From Allgaiera indica (GTDB lineage Bacteria > Pseudomonadota > Alphaproteobacteria > Rhodobacterales > Rhodobacteraceae): DNA of 64,000 bases. The DNA is taken from positions 1 through 64,000 of the forward strand of contig NZ_FNOB01000022.1 in the NCBI RefSeq assembly GCF_900106675.1. Direction: 5' to 3'. Shown here in pieces: positions 39,836-49,830 of this stretch (position 1 is its first letter; each line of letters opens with the position of its first letter). A model generated the notes under the pieces. The model was not told the DNA's origin, did not search any database, and was given only the letters and a program-made list of their open reading frames with translations. The position numbers and the translations under genes were made by a program.

Positions 39836-40907
39836 ACCGCTTGCCACTGGGGCCACGATCGGGATCCTCGGCGGCGGCCAATTGGGGCGGATGCTGTCGG
39901 TCGCCGCCGCGCGGCTGGGCTTTCGCACCCATATCTACGAGCCCGCGGCCCGCCCGCCCGCCGCGGACGTGGCCCATGCCGTGACCACCGCCCCCTATGA
40001 GGACGAGGCCGCGCTGCGGGCCTTTGCCTCGGCGGTCGACGTCATCACCTATGAATTCGAGAACATTCCCACCGCGGCGCTGGACCTGCTGGAAGCGCAT
40101 CGCCCGATCCGACCGGGCCGGCGCGCCCTGGCGGTCAGCCAGGACCGGATCGCCGAGAAGGATTTCCTCACCGGTCTGGGCCTGTCGACCGCACCCTATG
40201 CCGGGGTCGACAGCGCCCAGGATCTGGAGGCCGCGATCGCCCGCATCGGCACGCCCGCGATCCTGAAGACGACGCGCCTGGGCTATGACGGCAAGGGCCA
40301 GGCGCGGCTGCGCGCGCCCGCCGACGCGGCGGCGGCGCTGGCGGCGATGCAGGGCGCCCCGGCGGTGCTGGAAGGTTTCGTCGACTTCAGCCACGAGGTC
40401 AGCGTGATCGCGGCGCGCGGCCCCGGCGGCGAGGTCGCGGCCTATGATCCGGGCGAGAACGTCCACCGCGACGGCATCCTGCACACGACCACCGTGCCCG
40501 CGCGGCTGAGCCCGGCGCAACGCTCGGATGCGGTGCTGATCGCGGCGCGCATCCTCAACGCGCTTGATTACGTCGGCGTCCTGGGGGTCGAACTGTTCGT
40601 CACCGCGCAGGGCCTGCTGGTCAACGAGATCGCGCCACGGGTCCACAATTCGGGGCACTGGACACAGAACGGCTGCGCCGTGGACCAGTTCGAGCAACAT
40701 ATCCGCGCCGTCGCGGGCTGGCCGCTGGGCGATGGCAAGCGCCACAGCAACGTGGTGATGACCAATCTCATCGGGGAGGAGATCGAGCAGGTCCCCGGCC
40801 TGGCGCGCGAATCGATGTGCGCGCTGCATCTTTACGGCAAGGCCGAGGCCCGCCCGGGCCGCAAGATGGGCCATGTCAACCGCGTCAACGGACCCGCGCG
40901 GGGCTAG
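39828..40907 (+). CDS. purK: N5-carboxyaminoimidazole ribonucleotide synthase
   Basis: A 359-residue ATP-grasp enzyme that makes N5-CAIR from AIR, bicarbonate and ATP. Shows [31 protein letters not shown], the ATP-grasp elements [15 protein letters not shown] and [12 protein letters not shown], and the metal/ATP end [28 protein letters not shown] 39828 lies inside the purE 3' end, so the two are coupled. Its product is the substrate of PurE. Confidence 0.97.
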   Translation: MTEPLATGATIGILGGGQLGRMLSVAAARLGFRTHIYEPAARPPAADVAHAVTTAPYEDEAALRAFASAVDVITYEFENIPTAALDLLEAHRPIRPGRRALAVSQDRIAEKDFLTGLGLSTAPYAGVDSAQDLEAAIARIGTPAILKTTRLGYDGKGQARLRAPADAAAALAAMQGAPAVLEGFVDFSHEVSVIAARGPGGEVAAYDPGENVHRDGILHTTTVPARLSPAQRSDAVLIAARILNALDYVGVLGVELFVTAQGLLVNEIAPRVHNSGHWTQNGCAVDQFEQHIRAVAGWPLGDGKRHSNVVMTNLIGEEIEQVPGLARESMCALHLYGKAEARPGRKMGHVNRVNGPARG

Positions 40908-41107
40908 GTCCGCAGGCGGCGCGGGCCGCGAAGGCGGGCGACGGCAAGCGCGGTTTTCCCGCGATCACTTCTCGGTGGTTTTCCGCCGGCCGGGCTGGCA
41001 AGGCCGGAACCGCGACCCCATGTGATGCGTCTGTCCGGCATATGATCCACGAGCGGCTCGCGCCGCCCGCGGAAAAAACATCATCCTTTGCGAAGGAGGA
41101 GAAAGAC

Positions 41108-41611
41108 ATGAACGTTGTTTCGAAAAATGCCGGTGTTTCGCGCGGGGCAGTCGCCGCGGTTGTGTCCCTGGCGCTTGGGGCCGCCGTGGTCACGCCCGCC
41201 TATGCCGACAACGGCGAGGTCGCCCGCGGGCTGATCCTCGGGGCGGTCGGCGGCTATGCGCTGAGCCAGATGCAGGCCCGGCACGAGCGCCAGGTCGTGC
41301 GCCGCAACTATGTGGTCGAACATCCCGCCTACCAGGAGCGCGACAATGACGATCGGGCGGTGAACGAATATGCCTACACCCCGGCCGCGGCCTCGCCCTC
41401 GCAACGCGCGTTCAACAGCCAGCAACGCCGGATGCGGGTCTCGATCCAGTATCAGCTGATGCAGCGTGGCCTTTACAATGGCGCGCTGGATGGCGCCTGG
41501 GGACCGCAGACGTCGAGAGCGCTGTACGCCTATGCGCGCAACCATCACATGGAGGGCAAGCTGGCCACCGTGCACGGATCGGACCGGCTGTTCGCCAAGC
41601 TTCTGGGCTGA
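41108..41611 (+). CDS. Secreted peptidoglycan-binding-like protein
   Basis: A 167-residue exported protein. It has a signal peptide (VAAVVSLALGAAVVTPAYA), a Gly-rich segment (VARGLILGAVGGYALSQMQ), a charged linker, and a C-terminal peptidoglycan_binding_1-like bundle (YQLMQRGLYNGALDGAWGPQTSRALYAYARNHHM). It has AAGGAGGAG before ATG 41108. The C-terminal motif resembles that of the lipoprotein at 5670-6206 (RGLYN...DG..GP.T). It ends 6 bp from the convergent hyuA-like stop. Wall attachment is inferred; no enzymatic motif is seen. Confidence 0.72.
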   Translation: MNVVSKNAGVSRGAVAAVVSLALGAAVVTPAYADNGEVARGLILGAVGGYALSQMQARHERQVVRRNYVVEHPAYQERDNDDRAVNEYAYTPAAASPSQRAFNSQQRRMRVSIQYQLMQRGLYNGALDGAWGPQTSRALYAYARNHHMEGKLATVHGSDRLFAKLLG

Positions 41612-41617
41612 CGCGCA

Positions 41618-43657
41618 TCACGACGCGATCCGGGGCCTGCCGGTGGCGGTGACGCCCAGGCGGGCCTCGATGAACATCTTTCGCCCTTCGACCGCGGCTT
41701 CGCGGATCTCGCGCGCAGGCGTCAGGTGCACCGCCTCTGCCCCGGCGGCGCGGGCCCGCGCCAGCGCCATATCGGCGCAGGCCGCCGCGGCCGCGTCCAA
41801 TGCCGCGTCGCGGTCGGCGTAGGTTTCGATCCCGCCCGGAAGATGAACGGCAAATTCGCCATCGCCGGGGCAGGTGACCAGAACCTCCGCCCGCATCGAC
41901 ACCTGCCCCACCACCGCACCGATGGCATTGGCCACCCCGGCATGTTCGGGCAGGATCACGCGAGTGTTGAGCATCTTGCCCACCGCCCCGTAATAGGCCG
42001 GCGCCGAGGCCCCGAGCCCCACCAGGGGCACCCCAAGCCGCGCCTCCAGCGTCACCAGCCCCGCGCGCCGGGCGAAGGCCGCGCGGGTCAGGGGGTGGCG
42101 GGCCAGCGCTTCGGGTGCCTCGGGCCAGGCGGGGTCGTCCTGGGCGAAGGCGGCATCCAGCAGGCAATCAACGGTCTGGGCCTGCAGCCGGGCGATGATG
42201 GCGTGGGCCAGCGCGTGCGCATCCGCCGCGATCCGCTCGCCGCGCCCGTCGCGGCGTCGCGCCATCAGGCGCAGGGCCTTCTCGGCGGCGCCCGCGTCCC
42301 AGGCCGACAGCCCCCCCAGCACATGGCTTGCGTCCGACGGCGTCACCCCCGCGACCGACACCAGCCCCAGCTGCACCAGCCGCGCCAGGGCCGCGGAGTC
42401 GATGCTTGTCTTCAGCACCAGGCCCAGCGGCACCGGGGCGGGCGCAATGCGGGCCCAGAGCGCGGCCTCGCGCGGGGGCAGGCCCAAGGTCTGGCCCAAG
42501 GTCTGGCCCTGTGGCTGCCCCTGTGCGACAGGCAGCGCGAAACGGCCATCGTGCTGGCCCGGCGTCGCGGTTGCCAGCGCACGGTCCAGCGCGGCATGCA
42601 CCATTTCGGGCGCCTGGGTGGCCAGCAGCGACACCGGCACCAGCCGGCGCGGACCCAGATGCAGCCCGGTCTCGAACCCGTCGCGCAGATGCACCTCGCT
42701 GTCGCCGCCAAGGCCGGTCGAACGCGTCGCCACCGCCTCGACCATGGTGCGCCAGCCGCCGACTTGCGCGCCCTGCGGGTCGATCGCGGGGCGGCCGCCG
42801 CGCAGGATCGCCACATCGGTCGTGGTGCCGCCGATGTCCGACACCAGCGCGTCCTCGATACCCGTCAACCAGCGCGCGCCGACGATCGAGGCCGCGGGGC
42901 CGGACATGATCGTCTCGATCGGCCGGGCACGCGCCAGAGAGGCAGAGATCAGCGCCCCGTCGCCGCGCACGACCATCAGCGGGGCGGCGACGCCGATCGC
43001 GGCCAGATGGGCCTCGCAGGACTCGATAAGCCGGGTGATCATGCCGATCAGGCGCGCGTTCAGCACCGCCGTCAGCGCGCGTTTGGGACCGTTGAGATTG
43101 GCCGACAATTCATGCGAGCAGGTTACCGGGAGGCCACTGACGCGGCGGATCAGCCCGGCCGCAGCCAATTCATGCGCGGGATTGCGGGTCGCGAAACTGG
43201 CGGCCACCGCGAAGCCCTGCACATTGGGCGCGAGACGGTGGATTTCGGCTTCCAGCGCGTCCAGATCCAGCGGCGCAAGCTCTGCCCCAGAGGGGCCGTG
43301 GCCGCCGGCAAGGCACACCACCGGATCGCCGGCCAAGACAGCTTGCAGCCCGCCGCGCGCCAGATCATCGGCGCCGAAGCCGATGAAGACCAGGGCCACG
43401 CGGCCGCCCCGGCCCTCGACCAGCGCATTGGTGGCCAGCGTGGTCGAGAGCGAAACCAGCGAGACCGCACCCGGCGCGACACCCGCGCGCGCCAGCGCAG
43501 CATCCACCGCGCGGCCCACCCCCAGCATGAGATTTTCGTGCGTGGTCAATGACTTGGCGGCACCGATGACGCGGCCGACCTCGCCGCCTGGCGCCTCTTC
43601 CAGCACGGCCGCATCCGTATAGGTGCCACCGGTATCGACGCCCAGCAATATCGCCAT
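41618..43657 (-). CDS. Hydantoinase/oxoprolinase family protein, HyuA type
   Basis: A 679-residue ATPase-like protein of the HyuA/oxoprolinase family. It has an N-terminal phosphate loop LLGVDTGGTYTDAAVLEE, a second-domain motif DALVSDIGGTTTDVAILRGGRP, and MSGPAASIVGARW. Family members hydrolyse hydantoins or oxoproline with ATP, usually with a HyuB partner, which is absent here. ATG 43657 has AGAGG six bases before it. A 12-bp tandem duplication (42482-42505) encodes GQTLGQTL. It is not adjacent to the pyrimidine-degradation genes at 53-60 kb, though a related substrate is possible. Confidence 0.82.
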   Translation of the reverse strand: MAILLGVDTGGTYTDAAVLEEAPGGEVGRVIGAAKSLTTHENLMLGVGRAVDAALARAGVAPGAVSLVSLSTTLATNALVEGRGGRVALVFIGFGADDLARGGLQAVLAGDPVVCLAGGHGPSGAELAPLDLDALEAEIHRLAPNVQGFAVAASFATRNPAHELAAAGLIRRVSGLPVTCSHELSANLNGPKRALTAVLNARLIGMITRLIESCEAHLAAIGVAAPLMVVRGDGALISASLARARPIETIMSGPAASIVGARWLTGIEDALVSDIGGTTTDVAILRGGRPAIDPQGAQVGGWRTMVEAVATRSTGLGGDSEVHLRDGFETGLHLGPRRLVPVSLLATQAPEMVHAALDRALATATPGQHDGRFALPVAQGQPQGQTLGQTLGLPPREAALWARIAPAPVPLGLVLKTSIDSAALARLVQLGLVSVAGVTPSDASHVLGGLSAWDAGAAEKALRLMARRRDGRGERIAADAHALAHAIIARLQAQTVDCLLDAAFAQDDPAWPEAPEALARHPLTRAAFARRAGLVTLEARLGVPLVGLGASAPAYYGAVGKMLNTRVILPEHAGVANAIGAVVGQVSMRAEVLVTCPGDGEFAVHLPGGIETYADRDAALDAAAAACADMALARARAAGAEAVHLTPAREIREAAVEGRKMFIEARLGVTATGRPRIAS
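42482..42505. repeat. 12-bp tandem duplication inside the HyuA-like gene
   Basis: Two exact copies of GCCCAAGGTCTG, in frame, giving a duplicated four-residue block in a Gly/Gln-rich loop. The loop is likely to tolerate length change. Confidence 0.7.
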
Positions 43658-43912
43658 CTTCATCCTCTTTGGTCACCGCCGACCGCACAAGTCGCGCCAC
43701 CGTTCCGTTCGGCCGGGCGCGACCCGACGCGCCTTGGAATGCCGTTTCAGCGGCGGGGCCCTTGCCCCTTCGCCATTGACGCTCGGACGGGGCCGCCGGC
43801 ATATTTGCGCCGGAAACGACACCCGGCACATCACGCGGCGCCTTCAGGCACCTCCGCGGGGGGCCCGCGGCCCGCATTGCCCGGCACCGGGGCGGCTCTG
43901 GCCGGGGGGCGC

Positions 43913-44512
43913 CTATTTCGCCATGGCGCGCTGGAACGCGGGGCGTGCCATGGTCTTCTCGAGATAGTCGATCAGCCGGGGTTCCGTGATCGGGAACTTG
44001 GCGGTCGTCGCCCAGACTAGACAATGACCCAGCAGGATATCGGTGACCAGGTATTCCGGACCGGCGACGAAGGGTGCGTCGCCCATGCGTTGCACCAGGA
44101 CCTTCTGGCTGCGCTCGAATTCCCATTTCAGCGAATCCTTGATTGCCGAATGGCGCAACTCTTCGGGCAGGATGAAGCTGTGGCGCGCCGCGACCCACAG
44201 TACCGCGTCGAATTCATCCAGCAGGAATTGCGTCAGGCTGTCTTGCCGCGCGCGCTCCAGCGTGCCCGCCTTGTAGGTCAGCTTGCCATGCTTGTCGGCC
44301 AGATACTGGTTGATCGCGGTGGAATCGGTGATCGCCGCACCGTCGACTATCAGCACCGGCACCTTGCCCGAAGGATTCAGCGCCATCACCTCCTGAGAGC
44401 GTGGCGGGGCGTTGTGATGGGCGTAGGGCAGGCCCAGCTCCTCGAGCATCCACAACACGCGGCCCGCGCGGGTATTGGCGGGGCCGATCACCGTGTAGCC
44501 TTGGTTTGACAT
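43913..44512 (-). CDS. Glutathione S-transferase family protein
   Basis: A 199-residue GST with an N-terminal thioredoxin-like domain (IGPANTRAGRVLWMLEELGLPYAHH, LNPSGKVPVLIVDG, AITDSTAINQYLADKHG) and a helical C-terminal domain ending RLIDYLEKTMARPAFQRAMAK. It follows holA by 9 bp in the opposite sense of order (its stop faces hyuA). The gap to hyuA (43658-43912) has no visible gene. Substrate unknown; it is distinct from the GST at 12841-13539. Confidence 0.85.
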   Translation of the reverse strand: MSNQGYTVIGPANTRAGRVLWMLEELGLPYAHHNAPPRSQEVMALNPSGKVPVLIVDGAAITDSTAINQYLADKHGKLTYKAGTLERARQDSLTQFLLDEFDAVLWVAARHSFILPEELRHSAIKDSLKWEFERSQKVLVQRMGDAPFVAGPEYLVTDILLGHCLVWATTAKFPITEPRLIDYLEKTMARPAFQRAMAK

Positions 44513-44521
44513 CTCGTGCTC

Positions 44522-45544
44522 CTATCGTTGGGCCAGCATGGCAAGGCGGATCAGGCTGCGTTCCATCACCGCGCGGGCGGGCGCCCGGGACGACGAACGC
44601 AGGGCGAGGTCGGTCTCGATCAGGATGGCAAGCGCGGTTTCCACCTTGCGGGTGCCCCATTGGCGCAACTGGCGCAACATGCGGTCGCGGCGCGGGCCGA
44701 AGACCGGCGGGCGCAGGCGCTGCAGCCCGGCAGCCGACCCGCCCGGATCCGAGGCCGCGGCGTGAAGCGCGCGGAAATGGCGCAGCGCGAAGATGCAAAG
44801 CGTCACGGGCGCCACCCCCTGCCCTTCCAGCCGCGACAGCAGCGGGCCCAGTTCGGCCTGGCGGCCCTCGGCCACCGCATCGATCACCTCATCCACCCCG
44901 GCCTCGGTACTGCGCGGAGCCGACAGCGCGACTTCCTCGGCCGTCAGGGGGGTCGCGTCCCCGAACTTGTAGAGGCCGATCTTCTCGACCGTCTGGCGGA
45001 AATCGCCCGGGTCGATCATCCGCGCCAGCGCCAGAAGATCGGTCATCGCGGCATCGTCGATCCGGGCGAGACCCGCCTTCTTCAGCTCGGCCTCGATTTC
45101 GTCGCGGCCGGGCGGGTCGTCGTAGATGCCGATCGCATAGGCGGATTTATGCGCCTCGAACAGCTTGCGCAGGGCCGAACGGGCATTGAGCTGCCCGGCG
45201 GTCACCACGATCGCGGCATCGCCCTCGCGCCATTCGGACAGGGTGGTCTCGATCAGCTTTGCCAGCCCGTCGCCGGCGTCCTCGACGAAGGCCACGCGCG
45301 CGCCGGGAAAGAAGCCCTGTGCCTTCACCGCGTCCAGCAGCGCCGCCCCGTCCTTGCGCAGATCGGCGGCCGGGATCCGGGTCAGGCGCATCTCGGCCTC
45401 GCCCTCGGGGCCGATCAGGGCGGCGATCGCCTGCTGCCGCTTCAGCGCCACGCGCATCGCGTCGGCGCCATACAGCAAAAGCCCCGCCCGCGCGGGATCG
45501 GGCCGGGCGATATAGCGGCGTGCCTCTGGCCCTGAAAGTTTCAT
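44522..45544 (-). CDS. holA: DNA polymerase III delta subunit
   Basis: A 340-residue clamp-loader subunit that opens the beta sliding clamp. Recognised by ARAGLLLYGADAMRVALKRQQAIAALIG, ADLRKDGAALLDAVKAQGFFPGARVAFVEDA, and the C-terminal domain LRHFRALHAAASD...RPPVFGPRRDRMLRQLRQW. ATG 45544 overlaps the lptE stop (ATGA), so leuS-lptE-holA form a coupled chain. Confidence 0.92.
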   Translation of the reverse strand: MKLSGPEARRYIARPDPARAGLLLYGADAMRVALKRQQAIAALIGPEGEAEMRLTRIPAADLRKDGAALLDAVKAQGFFPGARVAFVEDAGDGLAKLIETTLSEWREGDAAIVVTAGQLNARSALRKLFEAHKSAYAIGIYDDPPGRDEIEAELKKAGLARIDDAAMTDLLALARMIDPGDFRQTVEKIGLYKFGDATPLTAEEVALSAPRSTEAGVDEVIDAVAEGRQAELGPLLSRLEGQGVAPVTLCIFALRHFRALHAAASDPGGSAAGLQRLRPPVFGPRRDRMLRQLRQWGTRKVETALAILIETDLALRSSSRAPARAVMERSLIRLAMLAQR

Positions 45545-46035
45545 CTGTTCCACTGCGCCGACGTGGCGAGCAGGCGGGTGGCGATCTCATCGGCGAGGAT
45601 CACCATCAGGCGCCGGTGGGCGTCGGCGCGCGCGGCCAGCGTCGCCACGGTAGAGCCGGTCGCGCCGTAGGAGGTGAAGCTGTGCGCCTCGCCCTGGCCA
45701 AGCACGCGGCCAGAGGCTGCGTCGCGCAGCGTGTAATGGACCGACCCCACGACATCGTAGCGGGTGGTGGTGTTGTCGGGGGTGATGGCGACGCCGGTTT
45801 CACGGGTGCGGATCGTGTAGCCCAGGGTGAAGCGGGCGTCCTGCGGCCGGCCCAGGCGTGCCTCGATCTGGTTGACCAGATCGAAGGCGTCGCGGTCGGC
45901 CGGCGTATCGGGACGGATCTTTCCGCGAATCCCCGCCGCAGGCCCACCAGGCCCGTAGGCCGGGGCAAAGCCGCAGGCAGCCAGCGGCAGCGCCGCCAGC
46001 GCGATCAGCAGGGAACGGCGGTCAGGCGACGACAT
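45541..46035 (-). CDS. lptE: LPS assembly lipoprotein LptE
   Basis: A 164-residue lipoprotein that plugs the LptD barrel. It has a twin-Arg-containing short signal and lipobox LPLAACG (Cys21), then [57 protein letters not shown], and an Ala-rich C-terminal helix. ATG 46035 lies 14 bp inside the leuS 3' end. The leuS-lptE-holA order is widely conserved. Its partner LptD is at 19381-21567. Confidence 0.9.
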   Translation of the reverse strand: MSSPDRRSLLIALAALPLAACGFAPAYGPGGPAAGIRGKIRPDTPADRDAFDLVNQIEARLGRPQDARFTLGYTIRTRETGVAITPDNTTTRYDVVGSVHYTLRDAASGRVLGQGEAHSFTSYGATGSTVATLAARADAHRRLMVILADEIATRLLATSAQWNR

Positions 46036-48565
46036 TGACGATGCGACCCGGCACGACGATGACCTTCTTCGGCGCCCGCCCTTCCAGCGCGCGTACCACA
46101 GCATCGTCCGCCAGCGCGCGCTTTTCAACCTCTTCGCGCGGCAGGTCCTTGGGTACGGTGATCTCGGACCGGCGCTTGCCGTTGAACTGGATCGGCAGGG
46201 TCACGCTGTCTTCGACCAGCATCGCCGGATCGGCCTTGGGCCAGGGCGCGTCGGCCACCAGCCCCACGCCGCCCAGCATATGCCAGATCTCTTCGGCCAG
46301 ATGCGGCGTCATGGGCGACATCAGTTGCGCCATGGTGCGCATCGCCTGCCGCTTGGCCCCGGCGCTGGCATCGGTGCGCTGCACCGCGTTGGCGAAGGCA
46401 TAAAGCGCCGCGACGGCCTTGTTGAAGGCGAAACCCTCGATCCCGTCGCGCACCTCGGCGATGGTGCGGTGCATCGCCTTCATCAGCGCTTCGTCCTGGG
46501 TCGCGTCGCCCGGTCCGCGCGCGTCGACTTCAGCCGCCAGTCGCCAGACCCGACCCAGATGCTTGAACGCCGCTTCGGCGCCTGACGCCGTCCATTCCAC
46601 GTCGCGCTCGGGCGGGCTGTCGGACATCACGAACCAGCGCGCGGTATCGGCGCCGAAGCTTTCGACGATGTTCACCGGGTCGACCACGTTCTTTTTTGAT
46701 TTCGACATCTTGGCCGAGGGTACGATGGTCACCGCCTCGCCCGTGGTCTTGAGCTTGCCGTCCTCGACCTCCTCGGGCAGGTGATAGACCGCGCGGCCCT
46801 TCTCGTCACGGGTCATGTAGATCTCGTGCGTCACCATCCCTTGGGTGAAGAGCGCGTTGAAGGGTTCGATCGCGGTCTTGGGCAGGTGGCCGGTGATCTG
46901 CATCGCGCGCGCGAAGAAGCGCGAGTAAAGCAAATGCAGGATCGCGTGTTCGATGCCGCCGATGTACTGGTCGACATTCATCCAGTAATCGACCTCTTCG
47001 CCCACCGTCGGCGTGGTGGCGCGCGGTGCGGTGAAGCGGGCGAAATACCACGAGCTGTCGACGAAAGTGTCCATCGTGTCGGTCTCGCGCCGCGCCGGCT
47101 TGCCGCAGGCAGGGCAGGCACAGTCGCGCCAGGTCGGATGCCGGTCAAGCGGGTTGCCCGGGCGATCGAAGCTGACATCGTGCGGCAGTTCGACAGGCAG
47201 GTTTTCCTTCTTCTCGGGCACCACGCCGCAGGTGTCGCAATGCACCACCGGGATCGGACAGCCCCAGTAGCGCTGGCGCGACAGGCCCCAGTCGCGCAGG
47301 CGGAACCTGGTCTGGCCGCGGCCCAGGCCCTTTTCCTCGAACCAGTCGATGGTGCGGTCGATCGCCTCCTGGCTGGTGGCCTCGGTGATGCCCGCGAAAT
47401 GGTCGACGTAGACGACCGGCTCGGTCTTCGGCGGCACCAGCGCCTCGGTTCCGACCTCTTCGCTGGATCCCGGCATGTGGAAGGCGTTGCGCACCGGCAG
47501 GTCGTATTTGCGGGCGAAATCCAGATCGCGCTGGTCATGCGCCGGGCAGCCGAAAACCGCGCCGGTGCCGTAATCCATCAGCACGAAATTCCCGATCCAG
47601 ACCGGCAGTTCGCGGCCCTCGGCCGGGTGGCGCACCGTCAGGCCGGTGTCGAAGCCGCGCTTTTCGGCGGTTTCCAGCGCCTCTTCGGTGGTGCCCATGC
47701 GGCGGCATTCGGCGTTGAAGGCGGCCATCTCGGGATTGCCTGCCTCCAGCGCCTTCGCCAGCGGATGGTCGAAGGAAATCGCGACAAAGCTGGCGCCGTG
47801 CATCGTGTCGGGGCGGGTCGAATAGCAGGGGATGGTGTCGATCCCCGCCGTCGGCGCGGTCAGGGGAAAGTCGATCTCCAGCCCGCGGCTCTTGCCGATC
47901 CAGTTCGACTGCATCAGCCGCACCTTCTCGGGCCAGTCCTTCAGCCCGTCGAGCGCCTCCAGCAGTTCATCGGCGAAATCCGAGATCCGGAAGAACCACT
48001 GGGTCAGTTCCTTGCGCTCGACCACCGCGCCCGAGCGCCAGCCCTTGCCGTCGATCACCTGCTCGTTCGCCAGCACCGTCATGTCGACCGGATCCCAGTT
48101 GACCACGGCGTTCTTGCGGGTGATCAGCCCGGCCTTCAGCATGTCGATGAACAGCGCCTGCTGCTGGCCGTAATATTCCGGGTCGCAGGTCGCGAATTCG
48201 CGGGTCCAGTCCAGCGAAAAGCCCAGGGGCTTCATCTGCTGCTTCATGTCGGCGATGTTCTGATAGGTCCAGTCGCGCGGGTTGGCACCCTTCTCCATCG
48301 CGGCGTTCTCGGCCGGCATGCCAAAGGCATCCCAGCCCATCGGGTGCAGGACAGAGAACCCGCACGACCGCTTGTAGCGCGCCACCACGTCGCCCATCGT
48401 GTAGTTGCGCACATGGCCCATATGGATGCGGCCCGATGGATAGGGGAACATCTCAAGCACATAGTATTTCGGCTTGGCCGGGTCGCGGCGCGCCAGGAAG
48501 GTGCCGGCCTTGTCCCAGGCTTCTTGCCATTTCGGCTCGGTCGTGGCGGGATCGTAACGCGACAT
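46022..48565 (-). CDS. leuS: Leucyl-tRNA synthetase
   Basis: An 847-residue class I synthetase. Catalytic HIGH variant in [19 protein letters not shown], editing domain (about residues 230-420; [32 protein letters not shown]), zinc-like [40 protein letters not shown], and the anticodon-binding C-terminus. Length matches bacterial LeuRS. It heads the leuS-lptE-holA chain. The upstream gap (48566-48811) is GC-rich and has no visible gene. Confidence 0.97.
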   Translation of the reverse strand: MSRYDPATTEPKWQEAWDKAGTFLARRDPAKPKYYVLEMFPYPSGRIHMGHVRNYTMGDVVARYKRSCGFSVLHPMGWDAFGMPAENAAMEKGANPRDWTYQNIADMKQQMKPLGFSLDWTREFATCDPEYYGQQQALFIDMLKAGLITRKNAVVNWDPVDMTVLANEQVIDGKGWRSGAVVERKELTQWFFRISDFADELLEALDGLKDWPEKVRLMQSNWIGKSRGLEIDFPLTAPTAGIDTIPCYSTRPDTMHGASFVAISFDHPLAKALEAGNPEMAAFNAECRRMGTTEEALETAEKRGFDTGLTVRHPAEGRELPVWIGNFVLMDYGTGAVFGCPAHDQRDLDFARKYDLPVRNAFHMPGSSEEVGTEALVPPKTEPVVYVDHFAGITEATSQEAIDRTIDWFEEKGLGRGQTRFRLRDWGLSRQRYWGCPIPVVHCDTCGVVPEKKENLPVELPHDVSFDRPGNPLDRHPTWRDCACPACGKPARRETDTMDTFVDSSWYFARFTAPRATTPTVGEEVDYWMNVDQYIGGIEHAILHLLYSRFFARAMQITGHLPKTAIEPFNALFTQGMVTHEIYMTRDEKGRAVYHLPEEVEDGKLKTTGEAVTIVPSAKMSKSKKNVVDPVNIVESFGADTARWFVMSDSPPERDVEWTASGAEAAFKHLGRVWRLAAEVDARGPGDATQDEALMKAMHRTIAEVRDGIEGFAFNKAVAALYAFANAVQRTDASAGAKRQAMRTMAQLMSPMTPHLAEEIWHMLGGVGLVADAPWPKADPAMLVEDSVTLPIQFNGKRRSEITVPKDLPREEVEKRALADDAVVRALEGRAPKKVIVVPGRIVNVVA

Positions 48566-48811
48566 GAAAGGCCCCTTGGTCGGAAATGGACGCGGAGGCC
48601 GTTATATCGTGGCAGGCGCCAAGGTCCAGACGGGAATGGCCCCGCACCCCGGGCCATGGGTTAGGCCACTGGGACGCGGGGCGCGCCGTCGACCCGTCCA
48701 GTGGCAGCGCGGGAGGAGCGCCAGCCGGGGTCGGGGCTGCTCGGGGAGTGGGGAGCGCCCCCCGAGCCATGCGGCCCGCCCCGGGCAAGGGCGGGCCGGC
48801 ACTGTAATGAC

Positions 48812-49471
48812 CTACTTCGCGGCCTTGGTCTTCGACGCGAGCTGCCAGACCTCGTCGACGATCTTGTGGTTGCGGTAGACCAGCACATAGCGCGCCGGCA
48901 CCGTCATCTTGCCGCTGAACCTCACGTCGGCGGTCACCGTCATGCCCGACTTGCCGCCACTGACCTTCACGTCGCTGACATGCGCGGTCATCTTGCCCAT
49001 GTCATGCTCGAAGCGCTGCCAGACATCCTTGATCGCCTCGGTCCCGCGATAGGTGCCGTTAAGCGTGCCGCCCACCCAGTTCAGCGTGGCGTGGGGGGAG
49101 TATTGCGCCATGATCGCGCCGACCCGGCCGGTCGCGACATCGCGGAAGTGGCGCGCCGCATCGGGGGCATGCATCGCCGCCTTGCTAAGCTTGGAGGTCA
49201 TGGCCTTGGTATCGACCGCGGCGGTCGGGGCCTTGGCGGTGACCGACGCCGTGGCGGCGCCGCTGGTGCCGACGGTCGCAGAGGTACCGGCGGTACCGCC
49301 GCTGGCCGACGCGCTGCCGCTGCCGCTGCCGCCGACGCCCGCGCTGCCCACCGAGGGCGCCGCCGCGCCCGCCGCGCCGGACACGCCACCCGCGGCTGAA
49401 CCGCCAGCGGCAAAGGCTGGCCCGACGGCGAGTGCTGCCACGCTGGCAAGGATCAGTGCTTTCTTCTGCAT
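48812..49471 (-). CDS. Secreted protein: Gly/Ser/Ala-rich linker plus NTF2/SnoaL-like domain
   Basis: A 219-residue exported protein. It has a signal peptide (LILASVAALAVGPAFAAG), about 60 residues of Gly/Ser/Ala/Thr low complexity (residues 23-80; GVGGSGSGSASASGGTAGT), then an NTF2-like domain (AARHFRDVATGRVGAIMAQYSPHATLNWVGGTLNGTYRGTEAIKDVWQRF and VSDVKVSGGKSGMTVTADVRFSGKMTVPARYVLVYRNHKIVDEVWQL). The domain may bind a small ligand in the periplasm; the role is unknown. The start at 49471 is set by the signal peptide. Confidence 0.7.
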   Translation of the reverse strand: MQKKALILASVAALAVGPAFAAGGSAAGGVSGAAGAAAPSVGSAGVGGSGSGSASASGGTAGTSATVGTSGAATASVTAKAPTAAVDTKAMTSKLSKAAMHAPDAARHFRDVATGRVGAIMAQYSPHATLNWVGGTLNGTYRGTEAIKDVWQRFEHDMGKMTAHVSDVKVSGGKSGMTVTADVRFSGKMTVPARYVLVYRNHKIVDEVWQLASKTKAAK

Positions 49472-49605
49472 GGGAAATCTCCAATTCGCTGAGTCGCCAA
49501 TGGAAAACGCGGCCCGGGGGTTTGCGTTCCCGGGCTGCGCGGATCTTCGCCAAAAGTTGATCGAGCGCGGCGACGCCGCCTCGGCGCGCACGCGCGGCCT
49601 TGCCG

Positions 49606-49830
49606 CTAATCCTCGATCTTGCGCGCCTCGGAGGCCAGCATGATCGGAATGCCGTCGCGGATCTGATAGGCCAGATGCGCGGACCTCGACACCAGTTCCT
49701 GGGTCTTGGCGTCATAGCTGAGCTGACCCAGGGTCAGCGGGCAGACCAGGGCTTCCAGCATGCGCCGGTCGAAGGGCGCCCCTGCGGGCACCGAAGCCGG
49801 GTCCGACCCCGGGGCGGGTTGATCGGTCAT
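49606..49830 (-). CDS. Trm112-like small protein
   Basis: A 74-residue protein with [46 protein letters not shown], the Trm112/YcaR pattern. Only one cysteine remains of the usual zinc pair, so metal binding is doubtful. Eukaryotic Trm112 activates methyltransferases; bacterial members are poorly understood. ATG 49830 overlaps the preceding Lon-N gene stop by 4 bp. Confidence 0.82.
   Translation of the reverse strand: MTDQPAPGSDPASVPAGAPFDRRMLEALVCPLTLGQLSYDAKTQELVSRSAHLAYQIRDGIPIMLASEARKIED

Noticed and set aside
46781-48664. Plus-strand frame of 627 codons opposite leuS
   Set aside because: Shadow of leuS; no start signal or recognisable domain.
49198-49449. Gly/Ser/Ala coding repeats as a possible tandem DNA repeat or CRISPR
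   Set aside because: The DNA has no regular unit length or spacers. It is a low-complexity protein linker.
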